A DNA stretch of 64,000 nt from Planctomycetota bacterium (GTDB lineage Bacteria > Planctomycetota > Planctomycetia > Planctomycetales > Planctomycetaceae). Of this stretch, positions 36,445 through 46,275 are shown one piece after another. Made by a program: the position numbers and the translations under genes. Position 1 is the first letter of the stretch. Each line of letters starts with the position of its first letter. Location of the stretch: contig VGZH01000001.1 in assembly GCA_016872645.1 (NCBI GenBank), positions 55,740 through 119,739 on the forward strand. The letters are read 5' to 3'. The notes under the pieces are model-generated. The model saw only the letters and a program-made list of their open reading frames with translations, searched no databases and had not been told where the DNA came from.

Positions 36445-37830
36445 TTACAGTAACTCGTGAATCGGCTTGACGCCGGCATCCACGAGGTAATGCGGGCGGC
36501 CCTGAAGATCTTGGATCGTGGTATTCGCACCATCGATGCCGAGGTGCTGATACAGCGTCGCAAAGACTTCCTGGAACGTCACTGGGCGATCGACCGCTTC
36601 GCCGGCGATCTTGTCGGAGGCTCCGATGACTTGCCCCGCCCGGATGCCTCCACCCGCGAGCAACGCGCAGGCGAGTCGTGGCCAGTGGTCGCGACCGACA
36701 ATCTTGCTGATGACCGGCGTTCGGCCGAATTCGCCCCAGACGAGGATCAGCGTGTCATCGAGCATTCCGCGGACTTGCAGGTCATCGACCAGCGTCGTCA
36801 TCGCATTATCGAAGATCGGGAAGTCTTCCTGCTCGCGGAGGAAGATCGAGTTGTTGGCTCGGCCCTCGGCGTTGAGTCCGCCGTGCCAATCCCACTTGCT
36901 GTAATTGAGCGTGACGACTCGCACACCCGCTTCGATCAGTCGGCGAGCCATCAGCATGCTCTGTGGGACACGCGGTGCGCCGTTTCCATCCATCATGATC
37001 TTCGGATCGCCGATGCCATATCGAGCAACGATGCGCGGGTCTTCCTTCGAGAGATCGAGGGCTTCAGCCAAGCGAGACGAAGTCAGCAAGTCCATCGCTT
37101 GTCGCGTGAATGTGTCGACGCCGTCCATCATCCCCTTCGCATCGACGTTGCGGCGGAAGCGATCGACGCTCGACAGCAGCGTCTTGCGGTCTCCGAGTCG
37201 TTCCGGGGTCACACCGTTGAGCACCATGTCGTCACGCGTTGAACCGAGCGGACGGAAGCCTGACTGACCGACGCCCAGAAAACCCGGTCCCGGTTCGTTG
37301 TACGGTCCGTGAGTGGTTGTATAGCAGAGGCTGACATATGGCGGCGTCGCAGGATCAACCGGACCTTTGACCTTCGAGACGGTCGATCCGAATTGCGGCC
37401 AGCCTGCTGTCGGGATCCCCGCGCCGCGCGGTGGTCGGCCAGTGAAACACTGCGTCGCATCGTGTTCGGCCTGAGCGCCGACCAATGAGCGGATCGGGAC
37501 GAAACGATCCATCATCGTGGCCATCTTCGGGAGCAACTCGCCGATCTCGACGCCGGGAACATTTGTCGCGATAGGCTTCCACGGGCCGGCGATTTCGGAC
37601 GGCGCGAAGGGCTTCAGATCGAACAGGTCTTGGTGCGGAGGACCACCGACCAAATAGATCATGATGACCGACTTCGGCCGCTTGGTCGTCGATCCCGCAC
37701 GCGCGTCGGCCGCCAATAGTTGCGACAGCGTCAATCCACCCCAGCCCAGCCCCCCGATTCGCAGAAAGTTGCGGCGCGACATTCCGTCGCAAAACATTTG
37801 GTCATCGGACTGTCCGAGAAGCGTCAGCAT
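36445..37830 (-). CDS. DUF1501 protein with Tat-type signal (copy 2)
   Basis: 461 residues from ATG 37830, nine bases after AGGAAGG; ATG 37872 would add 14 residues. The leader contains SRRNFLRIGGLGWGGLTL. The family core is present: SVIMIYLVGGPPHQDLFDLK, GVEIGELLPKMATMM, FVPIRSLVG, GVRVVTLNYSKWDWHG, LILVWGEFGRTPVI and GRDHWPRLACALLAGGGI, ending RPHYLVDAGVKPIHELL. It is paralogous to the copies at 33105 and 41142. Role unknown; exported. Confidence 0.9.
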   Translation of the reverse strand: MLTLLGQSDDQMFCDGMSRRNFLRIGGLGWGGLTLSQLLAADARAGSTTKRPKSVIMIYLVGGPPHQDLFDLKPFAPSEIAGPWKPIATNVPGVEIGELLPKMATMMDRFVPIRSLVGAQAEHDATQCFTGRPPRGAGIPTAGWPQFGSTVSKVKGPVDPATPPYVSLCYTTTHGPYNEPGPGFLGVGQSGFRPLGSTRDDMVLNGVTPERLGDRKTLLSSVDRFRRNVDAKGMMDGVDTFTRQAMDLLTSSRLAEALDLSKEDPRIVARYGIGDPKIMMDGNGAPRVPQSMLMARRLIEAGVRVVTLNYSKWDWHGGLNAEGRANNSIFLREQEDFPIFDNAMTTLVDDLQVRGMLDDTLILVWGEFGRTPVISKIVGRDHWPRLACALLAGGGIRAGQVIGASDKIAGEAVDRPVTFQEVFATLYQHLGIDGANTTIQDLQGRPHYLVDAGVKPIHELL

Positions 37831-38000
37831 TTTGCGGCACCTTCCTGCGGTGAACTGAGCGAGCTGTTTCATCCAGAAGATCGGCCGGAGATCGTATCAG
37901 GCATGACTGATGTTACCAAGTTCGATGCGATCGACATCGGCTGGTTTCCATGATTCTGCCCTGATCATTCTGCTAAGTGCGATTTTGCTGGACGATGAAG

Positions 38001-38630
38001 TCAGAGACTTGAAATGGAACCTTCGATGCCAAGCACGGCTCGCAGACGTCGCAAGGCTCGCAGGTAACGCATGCCGGCAGCGGGTTGCGAGAGACTGAGC
38101 AACTCAGCGACTTCGTTGTTGCCGAGTTGTTCGCAATGCCGCATCAGCAGGATTTCGCGGTCGAGTTCGTCGAGTTGTTCCAGAGCGTTCAGAAAGCGGG
38201 CTTCAATTTCTTTGCGAATTGAGGCGGCAGCCGGCGTCAGTTCTTGAGCACTAATTTGCGCGAACAAGTCTAAAACTGAAGAGACATCGGCTCTCTGTTG
38301 AGATGTCTGTTCGCGATCGACATTGCGACGGTGAGCGTGATGCTGGCGATGCACGTCGATCATCCGGTCTTTGGCCAGATGCCGCAGCCACATCTGGAAT
38401 GGCATCGAGCCGTTCTGGATGAAATCGTTCAGCCGTCCATGAGCTTCCAGCAGGACGTCCTGTACAACGTCACTGGCATCGACCCGCCGAGCCACCGCGC
38501 AATCCAGCCGAGATTGCACCATTCGCCGCAGCAAGTCTCGATGTCGCTCCAACAATTCGTTAACTGCAGCACGATCTCCGTCCCGTGCGGCCTGCAACAA
38601 CTGCTGAGTGGATTCCGGATCAGGAAGCAT
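38001..38630 (-). CDS. ECF-type RNA polymerase sigma factor
   Basis: 209 residues. Region 2 is visible (RRVDASDVVQDVLLEAHGRL, PFQMWLRHLAKDRMIDVHR), separated by a Gln/Ser-rich linker from region 4 (LDELDREILLMRHCEQLGNNEVAELL, PAAGMRYLRALRRL), which recognises the -35 element. The type resembles planctomycete ECF factors linked to Ser/Thr kinases. It lies on the same strand as the STAS gene 30 bases upstream and the DUF1501 and kinase genes downstream. No anti-sigma factor gene is in view. Confidence 0.92.
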   Translation of the reverse strand: MLPDPESTQQLLQAARDGDRAAVNELLERHRDLLRRMVQSRLDCAVARRVDASDVVQDVLLEAHGRLNDFIQNGSMPFQMWLRHLAKDRMIDVHRQHHAHRRNVDREQTSQQRADVSSVLDLFAQISAQELTPAAASIRKEIEARFLNALEQLDELDREILLMRHCEQLGNNEVAELLSLSQPAAGMRYLRALRRLRAVLGIEGSISSL

Positions 38631-38660
38631 TTCGGCACGCCAACTCTTCCAAGCCGATAA

Positions 38661-39020
38661 TTAGCTAATCGCCGCTACGGCTTCGGCTTCGTTGGGAAGC
38701 GTCAGCCACAATTTATCGAGGTGCGTGATTTCCAAGACCTCGCGGCAATACGAGGTCAGGCCCGCCAACGCGAACTTCCCACCGGCACTATTCACTCGAT
38801 TCCACACGCGAAAGAGCACCTCGATAAACGATGAACCGAAGAACTTGGTGTGGCTGAGGTCGATCACGACATTCGGTGGATCCGCCGCTTTTGCGGCATC
38901 CAACACAAAGTCTCGGACTTGATCCAACGCAAACTCATCCAACGATTCAAACTGCGGGCCAAACAAAATTACCGTCACACTGCCGCACTTGTGAATTTCG
39001 GGAACCAAAGGGGAGACCAT
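38661..39020 (-). CDS. STAS-domain protein (anti-sigma-factor antagonist type)
   Basis: 119 residues from ATG 39020; a TTG 69 bases earlier is possible. The chain fills one STAS domain: VTVILFGPQFESLDEFAL, PPNVVIDLSHTKFFGSSFIEVLF, GGKFALAGLTSYCREVLEI. The Ser pair after FFG is at the position phosphorylated in SpoIIAA-type proteins. It probably controls sigma or kinase activity through phosphorylation (family knowledge), possibly that of the ECF factor encoded 30 bases downstream on the same strand (inference). Confidence 0.85.
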   Translation of the reverse strand: MVSPLVPEIHKCGSVTVILFGPQFESLDEFALDQVRDFVLDAAKAADPPNVVIDLSHTKFFGSSFIEVLFRVWNRVNSAGGKFALAGLTSYCREVLEITHLDKLWLTLPNEAEAVAAIS

Positions 39021-39170
39021 GATAGGCTGTCCGTTTCGCGAGTAAGTCCAAACCAAGCGCAATTCCAGTGCGACAAAATACACCTTCAATCGCTAACGAT
39101 CGTCGCAGAGAGCATGATAATTTGTGCGAGACCTTGTCAACAAGCGATCGTCGCTCACAGATGGTCGCAT

Positions 39171-39768
39171 TCACAGAGCACCCTTGCCCGTCAACACAAC
39201 GCCGACCGTCCGAAGCAGGATCCTCAGATCATTCGCCACGCAACAATTCTGCTGGTACAAGTGGTCGGGCGCGACCTTTCGGCGGAATCCGGCGACGTCG
39301 TTGTCGTACCCGTTCAGTACCTGGGCCAGCCTTGTCAATCCTGGGTTGATTCCCACCCGTTGACGCAGCGTTGCCTCGTCGGTCTCAAGACGTGCGGAGA
39401 TTCAAGCCGGTCCGAATCTGCTGAAACATGATCAGACCGTGTGACGTGAGCCCGGTTGCCATCGCAACCAGCAACATCACTGGCGCGAGCAGCACGACCA
39501 TGACCACTGTACAAAACATATGCATCGTCCGCTTCGCTCCTCGAGTCCACATCTCGATGCTGTGGAAGTTCGTTTGCGGACGTTTCAAATCCCGCCGAGT
39601 CAACCATTCCGCCTTCGGCAGGTCTGCCGAGTTCGCGTAGTTGGCGACAATCACTGCGAGATCGAATTCCGAGTCGAAGTCCGATTCCGAGGTGAGAGGT
39701 GTTGCGGGCATGGCACGCGATTTGTTTCGGAAGTGAGCGGTTCTGCGAATTGCGAATACCATACGCAC
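39171..39768 (-). pseudogene. Exopolysaccharide sugar-transferase pseudogene
   Basis: The 5' part (39768-39385) encodes KRTMHMFCTVVMVVLLAPV and LTSHGLIMFQQIRTGLNLR, the membrane helix and first cytoplasmic motif of WcaJ-type undecaprenyl-phosphate sugar transferases, then stops. In another frame (about 39390-39171) it continues with GINPGLTRLAQVLNGYDND, RRKVAPDHLYQQN and LRILLRTVGVVLTGKGAL, the end of the same family. About 100 residues between the two parts are missing, so the gene has suffered an internal deletion and frame change and cannot be functional. Confidence 0.82.
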
Positions 39769-39958
39769 TCAGACACCTTCGGTGAGCAGACAACTCGACC
39801 GACTCGCGAGAATCGCAAAGACCAGGCCCCTTCGTGTGCAAAGCGCGGGTACCTCTTGTAGAACCAGTCACGTCGATCAATCTGGCATGCTGCCAAACGG
39901 CAACACAAACTCCGTGGAGCAAGTCTCGGCTAGAAGAGTGCAAGTCATGGAGCCTCAC

Positions 39959-41062
39959 ATGTCCGCCATCGACAATCTCGACTTTTACCCAAAGCTGCCA
40001 CGCGACACCGCCACGCGCATAGGCTGCATCGGAGCCGGCTTCATCATGGCCGATTGTCATTTGGTGGCGTACCGCCAAGCCGGCTTCAACCCGGTCGCGA
40101 TTTGTTCCGGCTCGCGCAGCCGAGCCGAAGAAGTCGCGCAGCGACATGGACTCGCAACGGTGCATGACAGCTATCAATCGTTGCTCGCCGACAAGAGCAT
40201 CGAAGTCATCGACATCGCCGTGCCGCCCGATGTGCAGATCGACGTCGTGCGCGAAGCGGTGAAGCACGCTGATCACATTCGCGGGATCCTCGCGCAAAAG
40301 CCGCTCGGGATGAACTTCGCCGAAGCGGCCGAGGTCGTGCGGTTATGTCGCGACGCCGGCATCACGCTCGCCGTGAATCAAAACATGCGCTACGACCAAT
40401 CGGTGCGAGCGGCTCGGCGGTTGATCGAACGAGGTGATCTCGGCGAGCCGGTATTCGCGTCGATCGACATGCGGGCGATCCCGCATTGGATGCCGTGGCA
40501 GCAGCGGCTCGGCTGGGTCACGCTGCGGATCATGAGCATTCATCATCTCGACACGTTCCGCTTCTGGTTCGGCGATCCCGAACGAGTCTTCGCCAGCGTC
40601 CGCACTGATCCGCGCACGTCGAAGAAGTTCGAGCACACCGACGGCATCTGCCTCTACATCCTCGAATACGCGAACGGCTTTCGAGCCTCCTCGTGGGACG
40701 ATGTCTGGGCCGGCCCCGCTCTGGAAGGAGCCGCGTCCGATATCGGCATCCGCTGGCGCATCGAGGGGACAACCGGTCTCGCGCGAGGCACGATCGGTTG
40801 GCCGACTTATCCGCAGCGCACGCCGAGCACGCTCGACTACACGACCACCTCTTCCGCCGGGCAATGGCAGCAACCACGCTGGGACGAAGTCTGGTTCCCC
40901 GACGCCTTCGTCGGCCCGATGGCGCAGTTGCTGTGTGCGATCGAAGACAACACACCGCCGGAGATCAGTGGAGACGACAACCTTAAAACGATGGCTCTCG
41001 TTGAAGCCTGTTATCGCTCGGTCGAAGAACACCGAGCGGTTGCACTCAGCGAATTCGTCTGA
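39959..41062 (+). CDS. Gfo/Idh/MocA-family oxidoreductase
   Basis: 367 residues from ATG 39959, with GGAG six bases upstream; earlier in-frame starts lie in unlikely sequence. The N-terminal Rossmann fold reads [19 protein letters not shown], then [19 protein letters not shown]. The catalytic-region pattern [16 protein letters not shown] and the later [19 protein letters not shown] are typical. Such enzymes oxidise sugars or sugar derivatives with NAD(P). The substrate is not deducible. It sits alone on the + strand between a dead sugar-transferase gene and the DUF1501 gene. Confidence 0.88.
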   Translation: MSAIDNLDFYPKLPRDTATRIGCIGAGFIMADCHLVAYRQAGFNPVAICSGSRSRAEEVAQRHGLATVHDSYQSLLADKSIEVIDIAVPPDVQIDVVREAVKHADHIRGILAQKPLGMNFAEAAEVVRLCRDAGITLAVNQNMRYDQSVRAARRLIERGDLGEPVFASIDMRAIPHWMPWQQRLGWVTLRIMSIHHLDTFRFWFGDPERVFASVRTDPRTSKKFEHTDGICLYILEYANGFRASSWDDVWAGPALEGAASDIGIRWRIEGTTGLARGTIGWPTYPQRTPSTLDYTTTSSAGQWQQPRWDEVWFPDAFVGPMAQLLCAIEDNTPPEISGDDNLKTMALVEACYRSVEEHRAVALSEFV

Positions 41063-41141
41063 TCAGGCGACTGCAGTCCCAGCATTTTTTGCCGCGTTTT
41101 TCAAATGATCTTGAGGCAAGCGGGCGGAACATCCGGTCCGA

Positions 41142-42461
41142 CTACACCAGCTTGGAGATTGGCTTGCCGTTGTTGCCGATCTTGAAGGGGCGACCGTCAG
41201 GGGAATGAATTTCCTTGTCGTAGGGGATGCCCATTGCCACGGCGATTGTGGCGTTGAGTTCTTCGGGAGTGACTCCGTCGGATGCCACGCGGAAGGCGTT
41301 CTCGTCGCTCTGGCCGTAGACTTGGCCTGCTTTGATCGGGCCGCCGGCCAGAACGCAGGAGAATGCGGCGGGGTGATGATCTCGGCCGCTGTTCTGATTG
41401 ATCTCTGGCTTGCGGCCGAACTCGGTGCCGATCACGACCAGTGTATCTTTCAGCAAGCCTTTGCTGCTGAGGTCCGCGATTAAGTGCGAGGCGGCTTTGT
41501 CGAGCTCGCTGCCGATGGTGTCCATCTTCGTCCACAGATCGGCATGATGGTCCCAACTGCCGAGCGACACTTCGATGTATCGCACGCCGTGCTCCACCAG
41601 TCGCCGAGCCAGCAGGCATCCCTTGCCGAAGCGTGAGTCGCCATACGCCTTCTTCGCGTCATCGGATTCCTTGCTGATGTCGAACGCCTTCAAGTCTTCG
41701 CTGCGCAGTAGATGAATCGCGTCCTTGTAGAGATCGTCATAGCCACTGACCTTGCGGTTCTTGCCAGCCAGCTTGCGGAAGTCGCTGTCGAAAGCGTGCG
41801 ACAGGTCCATCCGTTTGTCGAATGCAGAGTCGGTCAAGTACGACGGCGACTTGATGTTTTGCAGGCCCAGCGACGGATCGCCGACCGGCACCGGCGCAAA
41901 CTCGGCACCGAGATATCCCGGCCCGATGCCCCCGCCGACTTGCACCGTGACCGGCAACTCCTTGTGAATGCGACCGAGCGACTTATGAACCCACGAGCCT
42001 AGTCCCGGATGCCGTGTGGTCGCGATCGGCTTGTAGCTGGTGCTCAACAGATACCGAGCTTGTTCGTGTGCGGCGGTGCTCGTGTTCATCGAGCGAATGA
42101 CCGCCAGCTTGTCGGCGATCTTGGCCAGCTCCGGCAATTTGTCGCCGAACTGTACGCCCGAAATCTTCGTTTGAATCGGCTTCGTCTCGCCCTGAACTTT
42201 GCTCTTCGGTTTTGGATCGAACGTGTCGAGCTGTGACATCGCTCCTTGCATGTAGAGGTAAATGAGATGCTTGGCTTTGCCGCCGTTGCTGCTCGACGCC
42301 GCGGACTTGGCCGGAGCTGCTTTCTTCTTGTCATCGGCCGCTTGCAGCGCCGCCGCGAAGCCCGCCGGCAACACGGTCACACCGAGGCAATACTTCGCCA
42401 TGTCGGACATCAACTGCCGACGGGAGAGGTCATCAAGACGATTTGGGGCGGATGAAAACAT
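41142..42461 (-). CDS. DUF1501 protein (copy 3), partner of the DUF1549/DUF1553 gene
   Basis: 439 residues from ATG 42461, preceded by AGGA. The leader (LSRRQLMSDMAKYCLGVTVL) replaces a clean twin-Arg pattern. The core reads KAKHLIYLYMQGAMSQLDTFD, GKSKVQGET-like spacing, KLPELAKIADKLAVIRSM, GVRYIEVSLGSWDHHADLW, LVVIGTEFGRKPEIN and GRDHHPAAFSCVLAGGPI, ending GNNGKPISKLV. It is downstream of the DUF1549/DUF1553 gene, separated by an inverted-repeat element. The pair is common in planctomycetes, where both are secreted together; substrate unknown. Confidence 0.92.
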   Translation of the reverse strand: MFSSAPNRLDDLSRRQLMSDMAKYCLGVTVLPAGFAAALQAADDKKKAAPAKSAASSSNGGKAKHLIYLYMQGAMSQLDTFDPKPKSKVQGETKPIQTKISGVQFGDKLPELAKIADKLAVIRSMNTSTAAHEQARYLLSTSYKPIATTRHPGLGSWVHKSLGRIHKELPVTVQVGGGIGPGYLGAEFAPVPVGDPSLGLQNIKSPSYLTDSAFDKRMDLSHAFDSDFRKLAGKNRKVSGYDDLYKDAIHLLRSEDLKAFDISKESDDAKKAYGDSRFGKGCLLARRLVEHGVRYIEVSLGSWDHHADLWTKMDTIGSELDKAASHLIADLSSKGLLKDTLVVIGTEFGRKPEINQNSGRDHHPAAFSCVLAGGPIKAGQVYGQSDENAFRVASDGVTPEELNATIAVAMGIPYDKEIHSPDGRPFKIGNNGKPISKLV

Positions 42462-42474
42462 GATTGGTCCTTTT

Positions 42475-42599
42475 GGAGTGCGGTGTGTCAGCACCACATT
42501 GGATCGCGGCAAAGTCTCTTTCTTCGATGCGAATGCGATCACCGACGAACCAAAGCGGCTTCGCCGCTAAAGGAAAGCGGTGCTGACACATCGCACTCC
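42475..42599. repeat. 125-bp inverted-repeat element (family A)
   Basis: Arms of 21 bases (42475-42495 and 42579-42599) match at 20 positions, starting GGAGTGCGGTGTGTCAGC. The interior contains AAAGCGGCTTCGCCGC, shared with the element at 50946-51080. It lies between two co-oriented genes and probably spread as a non-autonomous unit. Confidence 0.8.
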
Positions 42600-42602
42600 G
42601 AA

Positions 42603-44555
42603 TTACTGAACGAACAAAAACTCTCGCGTGTTGAGCAGAGCCCAAATCACATTACCGATGCCGGCGGGGCCGGCCAATTTGATCTCTCTCTGCGCGACCG
42701 CTTTCTCGGCGGTCGTTGGGTGTCGATTGAGGAGGATCACGAAGATCTTGTTGATCTGCCCGTCTGTCGTCGTAGCTTGCGTAACCTCGTTGTAGATCAC
42801 CGAACCTTGCTCCAGCATCATGTGCGTCACTGGGCCGTTGAACATCGTCAGTAACTGCGGGACGGTGCCGTCGGTGTGGCTGTCGGCGATCGTCTGGCGG
42901 TCGCTCTGACCGAACTGGCGCAGGAAGTGACCATCTGGCAGCGGCTGTGGCAACTCAGAGGCGCGGACCAATTCCTGACCTTTGTAAAGCCGCTTGTTCT
43001 TCTCTTTGCTCTCTTCTTTGCGAACCTCCGCAAGTTGCTCGACTTTCTTGAGCAGTTCGGTGGCGGTTGTCTTGGCCGTTAACGAGACGGTCGCGACGTA
43101 TTCGGAGTCATCCGGTCGAACGACCATTTCCGGGTTCGGCATCGTCAGCGTCAGCAGCGAGTCCCACACCTGCTCGGACGTCATGCGCCGCAGCAACGGG
43201 CCGGGGAACAAATAGGGTTTCTCTGGATCGAGTTCTGCGTACGTCGCCGCGTGCTGATAGGTCTTCGAGTAATAAATGATCCGCTGAAACTCCTTCATAT
43301 TGAATTTCAGTCGGACCAGTTCCTTGGCAAGGAACTCCATCAGTTCCGGATTCGTGGCTTTGGTTTCGTCCTTCATGTCGTCGGCCGGTTCGATCAGGCC
43401 GATGCCCATCGCCTTCTGCCAGAGGCGATTCGCCATCGTCAGCGCGAAGCGCGGGTTATCGGCGGACGCGACCCAATCGGCGAAGGTCTTACGACGGTCG
43501 TGATTGTCGATTTTGGACGGAGCCGTTCCCCATAACACGGCCGGCGACGCAATCTGTTCCGGCTTGGCGTTGCTGTATTGATAATCGTGCGGGAATTTCA
43601 GCTGCTTCTTGTCGTTGTGTGAGACGCCGCCGCGGTTCAGTCGCATCAGTTGCTTGGCTTGCCGTGCCTGATTCGATTCCTTGCCACCCTTGCTCGACGC
43701 CTTGTCGATGTCCTTGTTGTTGATGTTGATCTTCTCCGGCGACAGGTATTCGATCCCCGCGGTGAACGCCGCCAGCGAATAGAACTCTTTCTGAGTCCAC
43801 TTATCGAACGGATGATCGTGGCACTGAGCACAGCCGATGCGCGTGCCCAGAAAAATTCGCACGGCGTTGTTGAGGTTGTCGAGCGGCATCCCCGGATCGC
43901 GCATTACGAAGCCCGCCGCCGGCTCGTCCCAGACGCGGCCTTCGGCCGTGAGCATGTCATGCACCATCGAATCCCACGGCTCGTTGTCTTGCAGACATTC
44001 CTTGACCCAGTCGGAGTACGGTCGCAAATAATTGTTGTTCCCCACGCGATCAACCAACCGCAGAATGTCCGCCATCCAGTTATACATCTGACTGGCATAG
44101 CCTGGCCGGCTGAGCAAACTGTCGATGAGGACGATCCGATTGCTCTCCGACTTATTGGTTAAATACGCTTCGGTCTGCTTGAAGTTGGGAATCGTGCCGG
44201 TGATGTCGAGATACGCTCGGCGAACGAAGTGCTCCGGCGACGACATCTCGTTCGGCTTCTGCCCGGCCTTCTTCAATCCGGCTTCAACCAGCTCATCGAT
44301 TTTCGCGGCGGACTTCAACGCGGCATCACGCAACTCCGGCTTGACGGGCTCGATCTCGACCTTGGTCTTCTCGGCCCCTGTCGGCAGGTTGGTTTTCGGA
44401 GCCGCCGGCTTTTGACCGCGCTTCATGCTCGCCTTGGTCTTGCCACGAGACTGCGAACTCTGAGCCGACGCCGTTTGATCCTCGCACAATTCGGACATCC
44501 CAACCAAGACGGCAACCACCGCAGCGGCCAACAAAATGAGCTTGCGATTCATCAT
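42603..44555 (-). CDS. DUF1549/DUF1553-domain secreted protein with CxxCH motif
   Basis: 650 residues. A signal peptide (LILLAAAVVAVLVGMSEL) and basic linker precede DUF1549 (SSPEHFVRRAYLDITGTIPN, SLLSRPGYASQMYNWMAD, ending RIGCAQCHDHPFDKWTQKEF) and DUF1553 (RFALTMANRLWQKAMGIGLI, ELVRLKFNMKEFQRIIYYSK, ending IWALLNTREFLFVQ). The CAQCH sequence is a c-type heme-like motif found in this family. Both ATGs at 44555 and 44552 fit the GGAG site. It is the usual partner of the DUF1501 gene. Their joint function is not established. Confidence 0.93.
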   Translation of the reverse strand: MMNRKLILLAAAVVAVLVGMSELCEDQTASAQSSQSRGKTKASMKRGQKPAAPKTNLPTGAEKTKVEIEPVKPELRDAALKSAAKIDELVEAGLKKAGQKPNEMSSPEHFVRRAYLDITGTIPNFKQTEAYLTNKSESNRIVLIDSLLSRPGYASQMYNWMADILRLVDRVGNNNYLRPYSDWVKECLQDNEPWDSMVHDMLTAEGRVWDEPAAGFVMRDPGMPLDNLNNAVRIFLGTRIGCAQCHDHPFDKWTQKEFYSLAAFTAGIEYLSPEKININNKDIDKASSKGGKESNQARQAKQLMRLNRGGVSHNDKKQLKFPHDYQYSNAKPEQIASPAVLWGTAPSKIDNHDRRKTFADWVASADNPRFALTMANRLWQKAMGIGLIEPADDMKDETKATNPELMEFLAKELVRLKFNMKEFQRIIYYSKTYQHAATYAELDPEKPYLFPGPLLRRMTSEQVWDSLLTLTMPNPEMVVRPDDSEYVATVSLTAKTTATELLKKVEQLAEVRKEESKEKNKRLYKGQELVRASELPQPLPDGHFLRQFGQSDRQTIADSHTDGTVPQLLTMFNGPVTHMMLEQGSVIYNEVTQATTTDGQINKIFVILLNRHPTTAEKAVAQREIKLAGPAGIGNVIWALLNTREFLFVQ

Positions 44556-44731
44556 TCAATCTCCTGGGCCGATTCGAATGTCAGGTCGACCCGTGGTGAG
44601 CATCATGCCGCTCGTTGCCCGCTAAAACAATTCCGATCCATCGAAATTGCGACCCCGTGAGGGGTATCCTGTTCGGCCCCCTCTCTTCAATTGTTCCACG
44701 GAAAGTGAACGTCTTCATTCAGGAACGAACG

Positions 44732-46234
44732 ATGTTGTCACGCAGCATTCTAATCGGTGTCGGACGAACCGCTCTCGCCGCAGGACTGTTGATTCTCGGC
44801 CACCAGACCAACTCTGAGGCCGCCAACACATCAAAACTCAACGTCTTGTTCGTGATGGCGGACGACCTGCGTCCGGAGTTGGCCAGCTTCGGCTCCCCTG
44901 CCCTCACGCCGAATTTCGACCGGCTGGCGAAACGGAGCGTGCAGTTCGATCGAGCCTACTGTCAGCAGGCTTTGTGCAACCCGTCGCGGTCGTCGATGCT
45001 GACCGGCCGCCGACCGGACTCGTTGAGGCAGTGGAACAACGGGCTGCATTTCCGCGAGCGAAATCCTGATGTCACGACGCTGCCGCTGTGGTTCAAAGAG
45101 CACGGTTACACAAGCCGCTGCGTCGGCAAGATTTTTCACAACTGGCACACAAAGGAGAAGGGAGACCCGCGCTCATGGAGCGCACCGGAGTTTCTGCACT
45201 ACGCCAATCACGGTGACGACGCCGCAGAAGTCTCCGGTGAGCTGCCCCCGAACCTCGCCTCGCCTTCCCCGCGAAGGTACACGAACGTGCCGCTCTACGA
45301 ATGCCGGGACGTCCCCGATGAGGCGTACTACGACGGCCGCGTCGCCCATGAAGCGATCCGCGTGATGCGCGAAGTACGCGAGCAGCCGTTCTTCCTCGCC
45401 GTTGGATTCTGGAAGCCACACGCGCCCTTCAACGCGCCGAAGAAGTATTGGGACATGTACGATCGAGCCAAACTGCCGAAGCTCAATCCCGCGCGTCCGA
45501 CCGGCGCACCGGACATCGCCTTTCACGACGGTCGCGAGTTGCGCGGCATCCCGCCCAATCAAGTCACGTTCACCGACGCACAAGTCGCTGAGATCCGGCA
45601 CGGCTACTTCGCGAACATCAGCTATCTTGACGCACAACTCGGCAAGGTGCTGGATGAACTTGATCGTCTGAAGCTGACCGATCGCACGGTCATCGTCTTC
45701 GCGGGCGATCACGGCTATCACCTCGGCGAGCACACCCAATGGGCGAAGACCTCGAACTTTGAATACGACGCTCGCGTACCGCTGTTTCTTGCAACTCCGA
45801 AGCTCGCGACGGCAGGCAAACGTACGTCATCGCTCGTTGAACTAGTCGATTTGTTCCCGACGCTGGTTGATCTGTGTGGTCTGCCTCGACCGAATGGCCT
45901 CGAAGGAGCCAGTTTGGTTCCCGTGCTCAACGATGTGTCAAAATCGGTGAAGCCCGCCGCGTTCACTCAGCATCCGCGACCCTCGTACTTCGATCGCGAA
46001 CCAAGCGGCGAACCGGCGGCAATGGGAGTCAGCGTCCGCACCGCTCGCGTGCGCTACACGGAATGGCGCGACTGGAAAACAAAACGAATCGTCGCTCGCG
46101 AACTTTACAACGCTGAGCAAGACCCGGAGGAACTCCGCAACGCCGTCGATGAACCCGCGTGGGCCGACGCTCAGCGCGAGGCCGAACACCTGATTTCCAC
46201 GTTCGGCCCAACGCCGAACGCTGAACGCCGATAG
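44732..46234 (+). CDS. Iduronate-2-sulfatase-type sulfatase
   Basis: 500 residues from ATG 44732 (AGGAACG upstream). A signal peptide (ALAAGLLILGHQTNSEAA) is followed by KLNVLFVMADDLRPELASFG with the two metal-binding Asp residues, and by QALCNPSRSSMLTGRRPDS, where Cys is the C-x-P-S-R site oxidised to formylglycine. The later block DHGYHLGEHTQWAKTSNFE supplies further ligands. Such enzymes desulfate polysaccharides, here outside the cytoplasm. Divergent from the DUF1549/DUF1553 gene, so a shared intergenic control region is possible. Confidence 0.92.
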   Translation: MLSRSILIGVGRTALAAGLLILGHQTNSEAANTSKLNVLFVMADDLRPELASFGSPALTPNFDRLAKRSVQFDRAYCQQALCNPSRSSMLTGRRPDSLRQWNNGLHFRERNPDVTTLPLWFKEHGYTSRCVGKIFHNWHTKEKGDPRSWSAPEFLHYANHGDDAAEVSGELPPNLASPSPRRYTNVPLYECRDVPDEAYYDGRVAHEAIRVMREVREQPFFLAVGFWKPHAPFNAPKKYWDMYDRAKLPKLNPARPTGAPDIAFHDGRELRGIPPNQVTFTDAQVAEIRHGYFANISYLDAQLGKVLDELDRLKLTDRTVIVFAGDHGYHLGEHTQWAKTSNFEYDARVPLFLATPKLATAGKRTSSLVELVDLFPTLVDLCGLPRPNGLEGASLVPVLNDVSKSVKPAAFTQHPRPSYFDREPSGEPAAMGVSVRTARVRYTEWRDWKTKRIVARELYNAEQDPEELRNAVDEPAWADAQREAEHLISTFGPTPNAERR

Positions 46235-46275
46235 CCGTTGTCCTTTTCCACTCAGTGAAAAGCGCTGAATGATGG

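Noticed and set aside
39335..40297. 320-codon minus-strand frame
   Set aside because: Mostly antisense to the Gfo/Idh oxidoreductase; the product has no family features.
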